A stretch of 64,000 nucleotides of DNA from the NCBI GenBank assembly GCA_022818135.1, contig JAFMSR010000019.1, positions 2,232,649-2,296,648 of the forward strand, written 5' to 3'. Position 1 is the stretch's first letter, and each line of letters starts with the position of its first letter. The position numbers and the translations under genes are program-made. The notes beneath the pieces are model-generated. The model had not been told where the DNA came from and ran no database searches. It saw only the letters and a program-made list of their open reading frames with translations. Positions 25,643 through 38,954 of this stretch are shown here, piece by piece. Origin of the DNA: Saxidomus purpurata. Lineage: Eukaryota; Mollusca; Bivalvia; Venerida; Veneridae.

Positions 25643-28600
25643 CTGAAAATAACAACATTCTCAACATGACATACATGTGATGTAAATATATCATACCATG
25701 CTTCTCTCTTACAGTAACAGAAATAAGTATAACAATATCTGTAAACAGCAGATTTATAATGTAATTGGTAATTTGCATGAAAATGTAACTAATTATATAA
25801 ACTAACTATTCGAACGAAGAAAGTGTTTTGGCTGGAATAATATCTACATAATTCTTGTAAACACTATTATTACGATAAAGAGTCTTATAATATAAACTTT
25901 GAAGAACAAGTTGTAAGAGTAGATTTCTATGAAATGACTTTGTATTGCCTTAATTTATGTATATACATGTACTTATATAAATGAATTGATAAAGCATTCA
26001 ATATTATATGAGGCACTTTAAACCATTCCGTATGGAAGGTTAACTTTTTAAAATTTAAAGTCTGATTTTATATTCCGGCGAAATGTGGATTTTCATGTTG
26101 GAAATATCATAATCAAAATGTAAGGTTACCGTTGTAAAATTAAACGCGCGTTTTCATTATGCAGATTAAAAGCTTGGTGCTGAAAAGTTTACAGTTAAAA
26201 TGTCAATCTATTTAGCTTTACATGTATAAAATGGAGAATATATCACGATTACAGATATAAATTCAGCACATGGATAAACAAACGCTGAATTCAATCTGTC
26301 AATAAAGTGGAAATTATTAACAAATCAAAGATCAGATATGATAATTCGCGATCGAAATAGCCATGATTGAATATAAAATTAATCAATTGTTTTCAGTGGC
26401 GAGTGAAAAAGGCTTAGATATATCTTCCTTTTAATTCGAAACGTAAGTGGTGAAGTGGCTAATCAGAAAATTGTATGAAACATAATTTACTTACTACTTT
26501 AGAAAACACCCATATATTTTTTTGCTACAGTAACAAGTAGCTGTTACCAATTGTTGCGAAAAATATTTATTATAAAGAAAGCGATTAATCTATATGCTTT
26601 TTCTGGCCACGTAGGTGTAGCGTAAATGTATTCTTTAATCGAACTCCTATACTTATTTCATTTGTAAGTAATATTATAGTATTTCAAAGGCAATGTGCAT
26701 ATAACAACAAAGTTCAAATTAGTTTAAATCAACGTTATTTAGATTATCAAATAGTCAAATCACGCTCTGTATTTACATTATGTGGATATCTCAAAATAAG
26801 AAATTATCGCGAGCTGCTGCATACGATCAATACAACAATTTTTCATTGACGAGATGAAGAGGAAAAGAAAGCAATTGTGAAATAAATATAGGTAAAATCT
26901 GCACCATGTGAATAACAGTTGTATATCATTATAACTGCATCCCTCTGTATGATATTTTCGCGAGTTGTCTGAGTTGCACTCTTGCATGCATGTTTCCTTT
27001 ATTAACATAACAATTTATCAAACAGTGTCATACTACTGGATGTTTAGCTTAACGGATATTATGGTCTAAGGCATGGCAGTGATGTTATGGCTTCATCTAG
27101 ATTTATGTAATTTTACATTAAAATCAGATAAAACAATTAAAAGCAAAGGCATATTGTTTATGGGTAGATACTGATACGAGCAACTACCAATGTTCATTTA
27201 TGTTTATACAAGACGTTTGCTTAGTTTCAAAGATAGCATTATAAATATTATTTATAACTTGTGTCGCTATACATATTTCATACAACTATTGAATTAAAGA
27301 TAACGTTGTTTGATAAATATTCAATACAGGAAGTAACGTTCTTGCATCAACCCAGTGTTTTTTATATTTTTGTTCACCATTTTTCCTGTTACACCCAATC
27401 TATTACATTTCAATCTTGATTATTTGTATTTAAGTAGAACAGATACCGATCAAAACAAGGGTATCGGTGGAACCAATGCATGCTCCCTGATGTATGTGTT
27501 TTTTAAAAAGTAAAAGGCAATTCAGATGATTATATTCGCAACAATTTATTTATAGAGAGTCATAATAAAGGGAAATGATAAAAACAAGTTGGCAGCTAAA
27601 AAAAACATCCATTGGGTTATGCCGCATGGGTAGCATACATGAACATCACAAGAGAGTCATGATGTATATTAGGTTCAATTTGCCACTATATGCCTAAAAT
27701 GTACTTAGGTTATTGATGCAGTCGGCTAATCGAAGACGGCTATTATTTATGCCAAGTTCTAAAATTGATAAGACGCGCAACGTGACAAAAGGGCCCTAAC
27801 AGAGATACACTTTTGATGTCTGTACCATTTCAAAGCGCATTAACTATCATTAAGCGACATGCAATGATCTACATTTTAAATGTTTGTATTTAGCCGATAA
27901 CTAAATATTTGAAAAGGAAGACATCGTAGCAGGAAAACTGAATGGATTTTGTTTTAAAATACAACGGAATAAATAGTGTAACCTTAAAGGGACATACCCT
28001 GTAACTGATGTCAAACTAAATAACCTCCAAAACATAAATAATAGAATCTTTGGAAGTATTATAACTCAACCTCAAAGTTTCAGCTATGCATTTTCAGTCA
28101 TCATCGATAAAATCAGCGGTTTAAAGTGTGCTGCAGTACCGTAAACCATTAAAACAACTATGTAGAGTTGTTGATGTACAATTAATGGGTGGATGCCATT
28201 TATTACAAAAAGCCTCTATATTCATTTATTGTGGTAAAATGAGGCCTTTTTGCCATAGGTTCTTCTTTGAAATTGTATTTATTTATCATTTTACATTCAT
28301 TGAACACATAATATATGTTTCGAGAATATAATCTGCTAGATGTAGGGAGTGCCTCTTTAACAGGTTGTAAGTTTCGACTGATTAATATTCCTGAGCAATG
28401 GTGAAGTAACATTTTCGATGGTATTTATAAACGTACTCTTTAATTGGGTACCTGGTTGAAACTGTAGTATATTTACTTAAAGAAGAACTGTCTTTAAAAA
28501 GATGGTCGGCACGATTTCTTTTATACGAAAGTAAACAGAAGCAAGATTATATAGTAAAATTAATACGCCAAATGTCACAAGGTGAGAAAAAAGAGCCGCA

Positions 28601-31600
28601 TGACGGGAAAGCGACCGGGCCCTTCGCTTACAGATATTGTATACGGACTGTTCTCCTAACTCAGCTAACCGGCCACACGCCTATACTGTCACCATAAGTA
28701 ATTAAATATGTACCGTGACATGTTGAAAACCGAATAATACACGTGTACAACTATAAAACCATAGGTATGTTTTTTTTTCTGTAGAACAGAATTATACCTG
28801 AACTGGAAAGAAAATTTAAACTAGTGAATGACATGTAAATCTAGATGTAGTATATAAGCTTTGATAGATATAATTTATTCTAACAGGACCAGCGAATAAC
28901 CTACATACATGTAGAACAAAATCTATTTGGGTTATTCTGCAATAAACCGACCTTGAACGACGCTGCACGCGCATCGTGTTTTGGCTGTTCAATTTACCCG
29001 ACGTATAGAGGATCTTACATGGCATACTGTGGATGACTTGGGGCAAAACGGGGGGATCCAATGGATGACACACGTCCAGTTAACTTGATTAAGGCCAAAA
29101 AAAAATAAATAATAACTTGTTTCTGCTAACGGCCCAGAAAAAAATAGGGTAGGTAGGTAGGTAAACTTTTTTTTTTTTTTGAAGCTGGTTGCAGATATTT
29201 AGGAAATCTACTTTAAAGGTATTTGAATAAGCCATCTACATATATATGAATTGTAAATAACATTGACCCCGTTGTTATAAATTGTCTGTTCAGTGTTTTT
29301 TTTTTTTCAGCCTGAAGAGAAAGGCGGCGGGCCTTTCGGGAGGGGAATTTTTAGTCATTTTGCCAGAAAAGGGGAATTTTTTAGAAAGTGTATAAAATAT
29401 AATGTTTAACAATGTAATAAAGAACCAAAACTATCAAGTATGTTAATGACTTTATTTTTTTGTCAAATATAAAGAGAAAACATAAAAATTTCGCATAACA
29501 AAATTTTATATAAAGATACTGGTGTCAGGAACATAAATTAGCAGCACAAGTGTTAAACACACGTAAATAATAAGTATTACTGTTATTTTCAATTGAAACA
29601 TTGTATAAGTATCCTTTTTTAATCTTTGGAACACCGTTTTCGTTGAAAAAATAACAAAAACCGGGGACGCGAAAATAGGTGACAAACGAATAGTCGGCTA
29701 TTTTCAGGAGTTTATTTCACATGTAAGGTATCAAATAGTTTCAGGAAATGATTCTGAAGCGTTTTAATTTCTGAAACTTATGTTTTTAAAACAAATTTGG
29801 CCAACTCTTGATTAAATAAATCAAAGATTTTTTTTCAACATTTTTAGAGGAATTTTTTCTAAAAAATGGGGAAAATACATATTAATTTTGGAGGGGAATG
29901 GGGCCGATTTAACTGCTGTTAATCCTTAAATAAACTGTTATGATCTGGATTTGCATTACACTTGAAGGTATGACTTCAATAAATCGGTGGGTTATTTGTT
30001 TGTTAGATGTGATTATGGTCCACCATCCTTTTTCATGGTATCTTGTTTATATACCTGGTGTAAAACACCGAAAAGCGTCGCTGAAATTTCCAGTGCCCTG
30101 GATTCTAACCGGGGACCTCCGGATTGGTAGTCCAGAGCGTTAACCACTCAACCACCACACCACTCTCTAGACTGGTGGGACTTGGAACCAGCCAATTTGT
30201 TTAGCGAACTTGCGGACCATTTAGTTATCTGTGGTCTCTAATTGGTCCAAAATGATTGGTAGCACTAAAATTTTCTTTAATTAAAATTGAAAGTACAATG
30301 GTTGAGCATTACAAAAAAAATAGTTTAAGAATTTTCAGATTGATATTATGGTGTCCTATTGCTATCTGAAAATATTGAATTTTTTAACAGAATGTAAACA
30401 AAAATCCTACAGACGAGGAGGTGATGTCCTAATGGCTTAATTTTTGGCTATAAAGTAATACATTATGCATATAAAAAGGGACATTTTTGGATGTAACTAA
30501 AGTGGTTCTACAGGTTTACAGGGGTGTAAGTACTCAACAAATATTTTGGTATACGGACCTTGCTTAAATGTTATACAGTAAGACTATGGAAAAAGATTTA
30601 GTGTAGTCATACCTCAAAGCCATCGTTCTTAATTCTCCGAGTTAAAGAGCGAAATGGCGCATAGAAACGAAATGGACGAATTAGATGTTTAGAACTAAAA
30701 TTAGTCAATTTTCAAAAAAAAAAAATATATATATATTTTTTTTGCCAATAAAATGTCTTAGGGTCGGCGGAAAAAAATAGGGTCGGTCGGGTTAGCAGAA
30801 ACAAGCTATTTTTTTCTTTTGGCCTAATGGTTACGATACAACTTACACTGACTTTATTTACTGTTTTGTTGTTATTGTTTTTGTTTACACAGTGACGTCA
30901 TTAGTCAAGAGAAACTGTGACGTCATTTATCTATACCCGTAACTAATATTTTTCGTAACTTAAATCGTTATTGCGTATCCTGAAAATTCGAACCCTTTCT
31001 ATCAATGAAATTCCGTTTACATTTACTTGAAAATTAGACTATCAAAGTTTTTGATGAAAAAAACTGAAACACCGCGCATACATCTTTCTTGAATGAAAGT
31101 CACATTGAAATAGCATCTTTACAGTGTTCGCGGGAGGTAACTTCAACGGCAAAATCTAGGTGCGTAGCACGCAAGTGTAAATACGTTCAAAGAAAAAAGT
31201 TCTCATTTTTACTTCAAATTTTGTTTCAAATAAGTCGTATTAGAATCGAAATAATAAATATCCAAGTTTGGTTTATGGTAGAATAACCCTCGTTTGTCGT
31301 TCTTATGCGTAATAATATATCACTCAGGCCTGCGGCCTTCGTGATATATTCTTGCGCATAAAAACTCCAAACTCTGGTTATTCTACGATAAACCAAACAT
31401 GGATACATATTATTTCTTAAATAAGCGCTCAAAATATATACTTTTTTGATGATTGACCAGGAGCATAAAATAAACTCGCCACTATACTGGGTATGCTATC
31501 AGCGGCATTACCAAATAAAAGGAGGAAGTTTATTATGATGTTGTGGCATGCTGAAAGTATGCGCATCTTCCTTAAGTAGTAACGCTTCCCATGAAGTTCT

Positions 31601-34600
31601 GATAAATTACAATTTTCGTCTGCTGAGAAAAAGAACGGACAAGGATTTTCGAAATTAAACACTATTTACAGCAAAAGAGGACCAACACTCAATGAAATAT
31701 AGTCGAGCGGAGAAGCGCTGATCTCATTCGTATCTCATTTAGACAGTGAAACATTCCAGGAATTTTCATTCAATTCCTGTGATCGAATGCTGTGATAAAG
31801 AGAGGACAAACATTTCTTAACAATTTCCTGCAATAGAAGCAACAAAGTCCATAGTTCTGTTAAGAAGTCGAGCAGAAACACGAAGACAACATGCGCATCT
31901 TCCCTTGGTACTGAACATTTAAATGAAGTTTCGTTGAATTCTCTGTAGTTGTTGCTGCGAAATAGCCCGGAATCAAAATTCGATACAGTAGTTATCAAAG
32001 AGCCAAAACTCTGTGGTGAATTTATCGAACTTGAATAAACGGAATATATGCGCATTTCCCCTAGGTACTGAAAATCAACAAACAGTTTCGTTTAAATCCC
32101 GCCAGTCTTTACCGAAAAACAGCCCGGAAACGAATGCCCCAGCTCCAACGAATGGACAAAGCGGCGACATAATGTTTGCCTCTTCGGATAGCATAACATA
32201 TCAATGTGATGGATCGAACTTGAACATTCAATTTCGTAAACGTTTCCCATAGAACGTTGCATGAAGGAATTTAAACAAAAATGCAAGCTTGTGACTAGAA
32301 AGTGTTCGACTCAAAATGTATGTTTAAGATGATTATGGAGAGGTTATATAAAAGTCTTTATTGTAATAGTGCTGTTTTTATTTCTCTGAACTTAGCTTTG
32401 CTCATATTCTGAATCATGATACAAACTTACTCCTCCCCTTCTGTTTCTGTTTTAATGACGCTAAATCTGAACTTCATGTCGAATTAGGGCCATTAACTTT
32501 TATTCTAACCTATGCCGTATTTCATCTTATCATACACGTAGCAGCTGTGATTGCTTGTTTCTCATTGTAATATTCATGTACATGTAAGAATTATTTTAGT
32601 AATAGTTATGTAACAATGAGATTTATTTATATTTGAATATGTGTCTATTGAATATGTTATAAGTGAGTCATTAAACGTATTTGTCTTCTAACGACAAAAC
32701 TACTATTATCTACAGTAATAATAAACAATCAAGATAACTTTCCTGCCTTTGTTTGAAACTAATAGAAACATAAATATGTTAACCTGTTCTTAAAAAAATA
32801 TCTATAGAAAGGGATCCGTTTAATTTCTATAAATCTTAAGGTTATTATTTACATATTCATGCTAATCAAGACACTTATCTTACTGATTTCGATGTCATAT
32901 TTTCGTAACATTACAACTGTTAGAATTCATACTGACGCTGTATCCTTTCAATGCGAGCTTGTTTTATGTTTTATCGATTTCGAGGAGATTTTATTACTTC
33001 TCGTTTTGATTAGTTCTTCTTAAAGCTATACCACAGGTATTTGTATAAGCCATATACCATTTATTGTTTATTCTATCCTTTTTTTTAGTTTTTACAATAT
33101 GGCTGTGTTCCACATGTAAATCAATGTCTATTGAGTCTAACGAAAGAAGGCTATACAATGTATAGTGAAGTAAATACTATTATCTATATGAAGTAAAAAT
33201 AACCAAAATGTCATTCTTGACTTCTTGTGATCATGATGCACGCATTATTATGCCCACAACTGCTGATACTTTTTACACGTTGTATTTAAATAAAGTACTT
33301 ACAATGCATTTGTAGCGTGCTCTTGCCCCAACCAAAGCTTTCTTTTCTGGTTGCTCCACTGAAAAAGGAGTAATTTAATTAGAATCATATATCCTTTGAT
33401 TCAGCTTTATACAATAGTGATTGTATGATTCGTGAAGGATTTTGGCCCAGAACACAATCATAAAGAAACTTTACTCGGCTGTAGAAACTTTAAGCCATAC
33501 CCTTTTCCTCATTCTAAGATACATATACACGTTCGACATTAAAGCAGAAGATTTACATATATGATACACTTTAAATGAATTTAAGGACAGGTAAGTACAT
33601 TCTAAATGTCTCTTTCATGCTATTTGTTATTGATATCTTAACCTTGTAAGTGCTTTTCTGACGTACAAAAATTCATTAATTTGTACCAAACGGCATAAAA
33701 AAACAGAAACACCTTTAATTTGTTATTATTATTCTTGAAGGAATGACAAGACTCTTCATACATTTACTCATTACTAGACGTTTTCTGTCTTCATTAAATA
33801 AGATAACCTAAAAATATGACGTAGTAAATATACCTTTCCTATCAAAACTTTTCTCATTCTTGCTAGCAGTGTTGAAAGTTGTCTCATCTCTTCCCGTGGT
33901 CATTTGCGTAGTTTGATGATGAGGAACTGTTGTTGTTATGGCAATGCTTCCAAACTGTTTCGAAGTAACGAAGTCACGAAGTTGTTGGTCACAAACAAAC
34001 TCAAAGCCTCTCATATGTTTCGAATGTGCCAGGGTTATTTCTTGTTCCAGTTCAGTAACTCTCGGTTTCAAATCGACAGAGTTAATAAACAAGACATTGT
34101 CTTCATAGAGCTCTGTGTTAAGCTTTTCTTTAACTTTTTCGATTTTTGAAGAAAGTCCCTTGCAATCTTCTGCCAGCTTGGTCAGTAATTTGTCATTATC
34201 TGACATGATTCGCTTTGCCTTAGATATCACATCTGATTCTACTGCATCTAAATATTCATTAATATCTGCTCTAAACTTCCGTATATCACCAATGGCCTTT
34301 TCGAGCATCAACTTATTATCCTTTTCATTTTTTCGAAGTTTATTGTCAAGTGATCTGCTTTCAGATGTCAGTTCCTGAATTTTACAAATCAAAGTCTTAA
34401 ACATCTCGTTTTGCTGAATGCTTTCTGATACGTCTTTAATATATTCAGAATTACAGGCATTATGTTCAAGTATCATGCAATCACCACACCCAACCACTGC
34501 ATGTTTGCGACAATAGAATCTTACTTTTTCTCCATTATGTTTATTACACTTCAATACATCCTCTTCATCTCCAGCAGACGGCAACGAAGACAGGTCTAAA

Positions 34601-34797
34601 TCCATCAGCACGTGATGTCTGCATAATTTTCCCCTTAGATGATGTCTAAAACAAGTGTTACACATAAACTCTCCGCAGTCTTTACAGAAACCGCTTGCTT
34701 GTGTTGTAACATTGTCACCTTGACAAGGCTCACACACGTGTTCTGGTTTGATAACACTTCCTCCGTCTGTGTCTGTTCTCTTACCATCCACTTCCAT
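25514..34797 (-). CDS. B-box/coiled-coil (TRIM-like, RING-less) protein with SH3-like C-terminus
   Basis: Three exons on the minus strand: 33834-34797 (321 codons plus 1 nt), 33303-33358 and 25514-25642, giving 382 residues. Exon 1 encodes a B-box1-like zinc site (C22, C25, C38, C41, C46, C49, C59, H61/H62), a B-box2 (C84, H87, C96, H99, C104, C107, H112) and a coiled coil at about 125-265. No RING or other E3 domain precedes it. Exons 2 and 3 were found from splice sites (TTTTTCAG, GTAAGT; ATTTTCAG) and exact phase. They encode ALVGARARYKCI and then GTVTVVHPDGRVNVKWGDG and a TIG..LGEVTLI ending, like the second half of a MIB/HERC2 domain. Proteins of this kind are greatly expanded in bivalves; roles in ubiquitin or immune signalling are inferred. 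The 7.7-kb second intron is unusually long. Confidence 0.82.
27625..27690 (+). repeat. Short dispersed repeat (copy 2)
   Basis: GGGTAGCATACATGAACAT followed by a CACAAGAGAGTCATGATG segment; a diverged partner of the minus-strand copy at 6178-6240. Confidence 0.5.
27984..28360. mobile_element. MITE with TTAA ends, 377 bp
   Basis: Begins TTAAAGGGACATACCCTG and ends, reverse-complemented, TTAAAGAGGCACTCCCTA. The ends are imperfect inverted repeats and both carry TTAA, as expected for a piggyBac-like target site. No coding capacity. It lies in the long intron of the B-box gene. Confidence 0.7.
29088..30828. mobile_element. Inverted-repeat element, about 1.74 kb, in the B-box gene intron
   Basis: The left end reads ATTAAGGCCAAAA, A-rich sequence, then ACTTGTTTCTGCTAAC. 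The right end, reverse-complemented, reads ATTAGGCCAAAA, A-rich sequence, then GCTTGTTTCTGCTAAC. Inside each end a motif AAAAAAATAGGGT plus GGT-type steps occurs in the same orientation. No intact transposase was seen, and a tRNA-derived SINE-like segment sits within it. Confidence 0.65.
29935..30200 (-). mobile_element. tRNA-derived SINE-like segment
   Basis: On the minus strand at about 30165-30100 the sequence GGTGGTTGAGTGGTTAACGC resembles the A box of a serine-type tRNA, and CCGGTTAGAATCC about 30 bases on resembles a B box. The expected anticodon stem and acceptor are not well formed, so this is a SINE head and not a working tRNA. The outer limits are approximate. Confidence 0.6.
31248..31418. 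mobile_element. Fold-back (palindromic) element, 170 bp
   Basis: Two arms of about 85 bp are almost perfect reverse complements. The left arm runs GAAATAATAAATATCCAAG, GTTTGGTTTATGGTAGAATA to a centre near CAGGCCTGCGGCC. The right arm mirrors it back to CATGGATACATATTATTTC. A single strand could form a long hairpin. It resembles a fold-back MITE and has no coding frame. Confidence 0.8.
31559..32270. repeat. Degenerate tandem repeat, unit about 157 bp
   Basis: Recurring anchors: ATGCGCATCTTCC near 31559 and 31891 and ATGCGCATTTCC near 32048, each followed by a TTTCGTT-type segment; GCCCGGAA recurs near 31965 and 32120. At least two clear and one or two faint copies. Short open frames here have no domain. 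Confidence 0.5.
33303..33358 (-). CDS. B-box gene exon 2 (19 residues)
   Basis: A 56-nt exon between CTTTTTCAG and GTAAGT on the minus strand. With one base from exon 1 it gives VEQPEKKALVGARARYKCI. The LVGAR segment matches the start of MIB/HERC2-type domains. Splice consensus at both ends and the phase to both neighbours support it. Confidence 0.75.
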
Positions 34798-36984
34798 ATT
34801 GAATATTAATTAAATTAAATCGAGTTAATGTTGTTCCATTTCAAACACTTCCTTTTTAAATTTAACAAAACTAAACCTGTGCATTTACCTGTAAACTGAT
34901 ACCCTACTTTGTATAGCGATCGTTATTGATCGGTGTTATCTAAAGTACAACTACAGTTTATATTAATATATACAGGTACAATATTTGCAGGCTTAAGTCA
35001 AACTTTAAACCCAAAATTGTGTATTGACATAATGATTACCTAAATACTATACTATAGTATATCTTATTTATAATTGTATATGTAAAGTAGATTAAGCATA
35101 AATATGAAAGAAAGACACGAATAATTATACAGGGTAATATATTTCTTTGTATTTAATAGATGTAATGGAAACATTATAGTTCATAAGACATATCATGAGT
35201 GTCTGAACCTTACAATGCATTTTCAAAATTGTGTATGTTGTATTAAATAAATGTTTATGATACCGATTGTTTGTTTCCAATAGACTTTACGTAGCAAACC
35301 TTTGCATTGTTCGATTAAATTGTAAACACATAGTAAGAAAGGTATACGTCATTAAACTAACAGATTGAACACGATATCGATATCCACATGCCTAATTTAT
35401 ACAAAGTATGTTTATCATATCTGTGTTATTTTTTGTAACTTCCAAGATCATAAATACGTACTTGCCATTCAAACATATGTTGTTTTTGGAAATAGTCAAA
35501 GTCGTAAAAGACCGCGAAAGTATTTTTTTTAGGTTCTACGTGTTATTAATTTCACATTCAGTGTTGAAGATCAAGAGTGACACGCATTGTTAGATTTTAT
35601 AGACCGGTTTACCCCTTAAATATGCAAGATTATTACTACAGTTTGCTACACTATCGACAATTTACGTCAAACAAAAGAAATAAAAAAAAACTAATTATGT
35701 TTTAGATTATTTTGTCGTTGCGCTTCAAAAAGTGAAATGTAAGGAATTTGAAGCGTAAGCATTTCATTCTGCGGCTAGAACCAACTCGTTTCTGGTAAAT
35801 GTGTGCGTATTAAAGAGCAAGCTCACATGAAGACCATATTTTACGTAATAAAGACCTTGCGAATTTTGGTCCATCTTCTGACACTGCTATTCACGTTTTG
35901 GAATCGTTTTTTTTTCCTCACCTATGAGATACATATTTCCGCGCACTTACCGGTGATAGATAACCTTATCTATCAACGCTTATCTCTATTTGCTGCCGGA
36001 CTATTTGTTTACGTTAACTATGAACATACATAAAAATAAAAAATGGCTGTAAAGTTTTGATTTTTGAAATAAACATATAATTATAGGTATTCATTTTCTT
36101 ACTTAGATCATTTACTATCCATCTGGGGCAGTTTTGAAGTAAAATTCGAGAAAAAATGATTTTCATTTTTCCATCCCCATCCTGTTTTCACACTTATTTC
36201 TTCTAACTTGTGTGAAAATGCGATTCAAACGGTGAGAAAATAAATATACCATGGCCATTGAGTTATGGATAAGGAAATCCCAACCTCGGGTTCAAATACT
36301 AAATATATTGCCAAACGAAACACAGAAAAATGTCGGGATTACCTCCGGCTGGACAGCTGTGCAGGGTATTTAGCAAAAAAAAAGGTCTCTATTTGACTAA
36401 GTAGAAAACGGTAACAATGGCACATGTAGGTGTATAGACCTACTTACCAAGCCGCAAATTAATATCATTTCTCAAAGACAATGTATTGTTAAAAACCATT
36501 AGAAATAATTATTTTTAATGCTTTTCAAATATTTGTGTGTTATGCGTGACATGAGCTGAATATCGGCGATAAATGCAAGCCGCCGACATTTCCTGCTGTA
36601 ATGCCCATTTTTCGTGTGTTCTGCGTACCCATTTAAGGCCCCGTATTTACGAGCATGCGCGACTTAAATAAACAACAATTATCTCCATCGACGGAGGTCA
36701 AGGCCAAGATTTGCAAAATAGTCAACGTTTTAATTCTGTATCATCAATTTCTAAAATAAACAAACAAAAAAAAAAAATCCACCGGCTTTTCCTTGCTTGC
36801 CAGTATGTCTCAGAAATATATCCAGTATTAAAGACTGTAGATTTGTTTGCTAATGAAGTATAAGTTCAATTTTATGATTGTTTCCTCTGTTACATCACCT
36901 ACAAATGTGAATGTGACAATACCCTATTTAGGTATGAGTAATGAACATTATGAACTGCTGACTTTAACTGCAACTGGCTACGCG
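34798..36984. other. 5' flank of the B-box gene, no gene recognised
   Basis: AT-rich non-coding sequence upstream of the B-box start codon. It should hold its promoter and any 5' UTR exon, but no diagnostic element was recognised. Confidence 0.4.
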
Positions 36985-37870
36985 CGATAATTTGTATAGA
37001 ATAATTGAAACATATGGTATACCAGAAAGATTGGAAACTGACAATGGACCACCATTTAATTCTGCTGAATTCAGAGATTTTGCTGCTAAAACGGATTTTA
37101 TCACCACATGATAACATCCGAGCATCCACAAGCAAACGGAGAAGCAGAGGGATTCGTGAAAGTCCTGAATATGACAGAACTAATAGCACACAACGAAGGA
37201 AGACCAGTAGTTCTGCAATACAAGACATGCTCATAAGATACAGATCGACACCACATCCCACAAAGGGATATTCTCGATATGAAACTCTCATGAAAAGAAA
37301 TGTTAGAACAAAGCTTGACTATTTTTTATCCGACTATACAAATAACGAACACATGGAAAGAGAAATTACAAGCAAGGACAAAGAATACAAGAAGACATGA
37401 GAAAACCAACATAGACACCCAATATGCAAAACGCATCAATTCGAAGTAGGAAACTAGTTTTATTGAAGAATAGCAATGTTAACAAATGGTCCACAGCGTA
37501 TAAAAAGGAACATTATGTTGTCATTCAAATAAATGGCTCAAGCATTAAGGCACGACGAAACTCAGATGGACATATGATACGCAGATATGCCTCAAAGTAT
37601 AGACTGCTACGAGAATCTAGGAAAAATAATTTGAGAAAGAGATTATTGCGTGCATCTAATCGGAATCAACAGGTGACTTCGAATCAATCATAAGAACCAA
37701 CACCTGAAAACAGAAATAATGAGAGTGGACTGAGGGAAAATGAGATAACTCAGAATGAAACACAATCACGATATAACGAAACTGTCCAAGAACAGAGTCA
37801 GCCGCAAAATCAAACCAGGGAACGTTTAAGACGCAGTAGCCGATTGTTTTCCCATCTAAATTTAAAGATT
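36985..37870 (+). mobile_element. Decayed Ty3/Gypsy-type integrase and pol C-terminus
   Basis: The plus strand encodes IIETYGIPERLETDNGPPFN, which matches the middle of the DDE integrase core of Ty3/Gypsy LTR retrotransposons. After an in-frame stop, HPQANGEAEGFVKVL appears in another frame, the usual segment around the catalytic glutamate. Downstream the frame shifts repeatedly and ends in an arginine-rich tail. There are several stops and frameshifts, and I saw no LTRs, gag or reverse transcriptase beside it. It is an inactive fragment. Confidence 0.8.
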
Positions 37871-38786
37871 ACATTTAAGACTTAAGAAGAAATAAGCGAA
37901 ACATCAAAACTCAATTTAACCATATAATCTACAATTTATAATTCATTTGAATCAGAAGTCATTTCTTTTGAAACATTAGATGCACCAATTCAGAATTTCA
38001 AACTATGGCTTACCTACAATTAAGGTGCTAAACTAAGACCCATCGGAGAAACCAAAGGACACTGTATGAAATAACAGCAGAGTAAATACTTGATGTTGTA
38101 GTTACTGTTTACCATTTCAGCACTTACTCGCAAATAAACAGCAAAAACCTTAAGTGTATTTTAAGGTATGTAATAAAAAAGCCAAGCACCAAACACGGCC
38201 GTCGGTCGGAATCATACAGATATGTTACAATATATTTGTATATTATAGTGCAATTGATTTTGAGTAATCATGGATAAATTTTGTAGAAATACTACAAAAT
38301 AAAAATCTAAGGCAAAGGAATTACGGTTTATGACAAGAAGATGGTTATATACATGACTAACTGAAACAGCCAAACATTGACCCAAGGGGATTTGTTGCGG
38401 CTAATAACTATTTTGCTAAACACTAAATATTTAAGTTCTGGCAAGAGTTTCAAAAATCTTCTGAAATCACAGGGCAAACAATTTTTAAACACTTAGCCCA
38501 GTAGTTTAGCAGAAGATATCGTTTGAATATATTTTGGATGGCAGGCGACGCATAAGCTAAAATACAGACATGTTGTATTTGTTTAATTTAGACATACATT
38601 TTTCTTAACTTATTGCATCCGTCGAAGATGTCTCAGGACATTATTGAAACATCGTAAATTATGTTTTAAATTCCGAATCATATTACAGGTAAAACTTCAG
38701 ACCCTTATATTTATGTTGTATATATATTTCATATCACTATGTTAGCGAACGACAAAACTGAAATTAAAATAAGGTCAAATATTTAC
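37871..38786. other. Non-coding stretch between Gypsy fragment and FReD fragment
   Basis: No gene or clear repeat recognised. Confidence 0.35.
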
Positions 38787-38924
38787 TGTCCATCCACCAC
38801 CTGCTGTAGTCATATCACAATACACTTGCAATTCCTCATAACTTTTTCCAAAGTGTAACAGTGTACACCCCGTCCTCCGTTCTGCCTAAATCGTGAAGAT
38901 GACGGCAGTCGCTTGCAGTTATTT
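38787..38924 (-). pseudogene. Inverted orphan FReD exon a, frameshifted
   Basis: On the minus strand, bounded by TTTTAG and GTAAAT. It encodes SDCRHLHDLGRTEDGVYTV in one frame and then [19 protein letters not shown] in another. The exon is 138 nt against 134 in the two paralogues, consistent with a single-base frameshift. It faces away from FReD exons b-d at 40.1-41.4 kb, so it cannot be spliced to them, and no minus-strand exon b follows it. Most likely it is the first exon of that copy, inverted and dead. Confidence 0.8.
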
Positions 38925-38954
38925 CTAAAACAGCATACAAACACTTCGTATGGT

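Noticed and set aside
30100..30165. Possible tRNA gene on the minus strand
   Set aside because: A- and B-box-like motifs exist but the stems and anticodon loop do not form a proper cloverleaf; treated as a SINE head.
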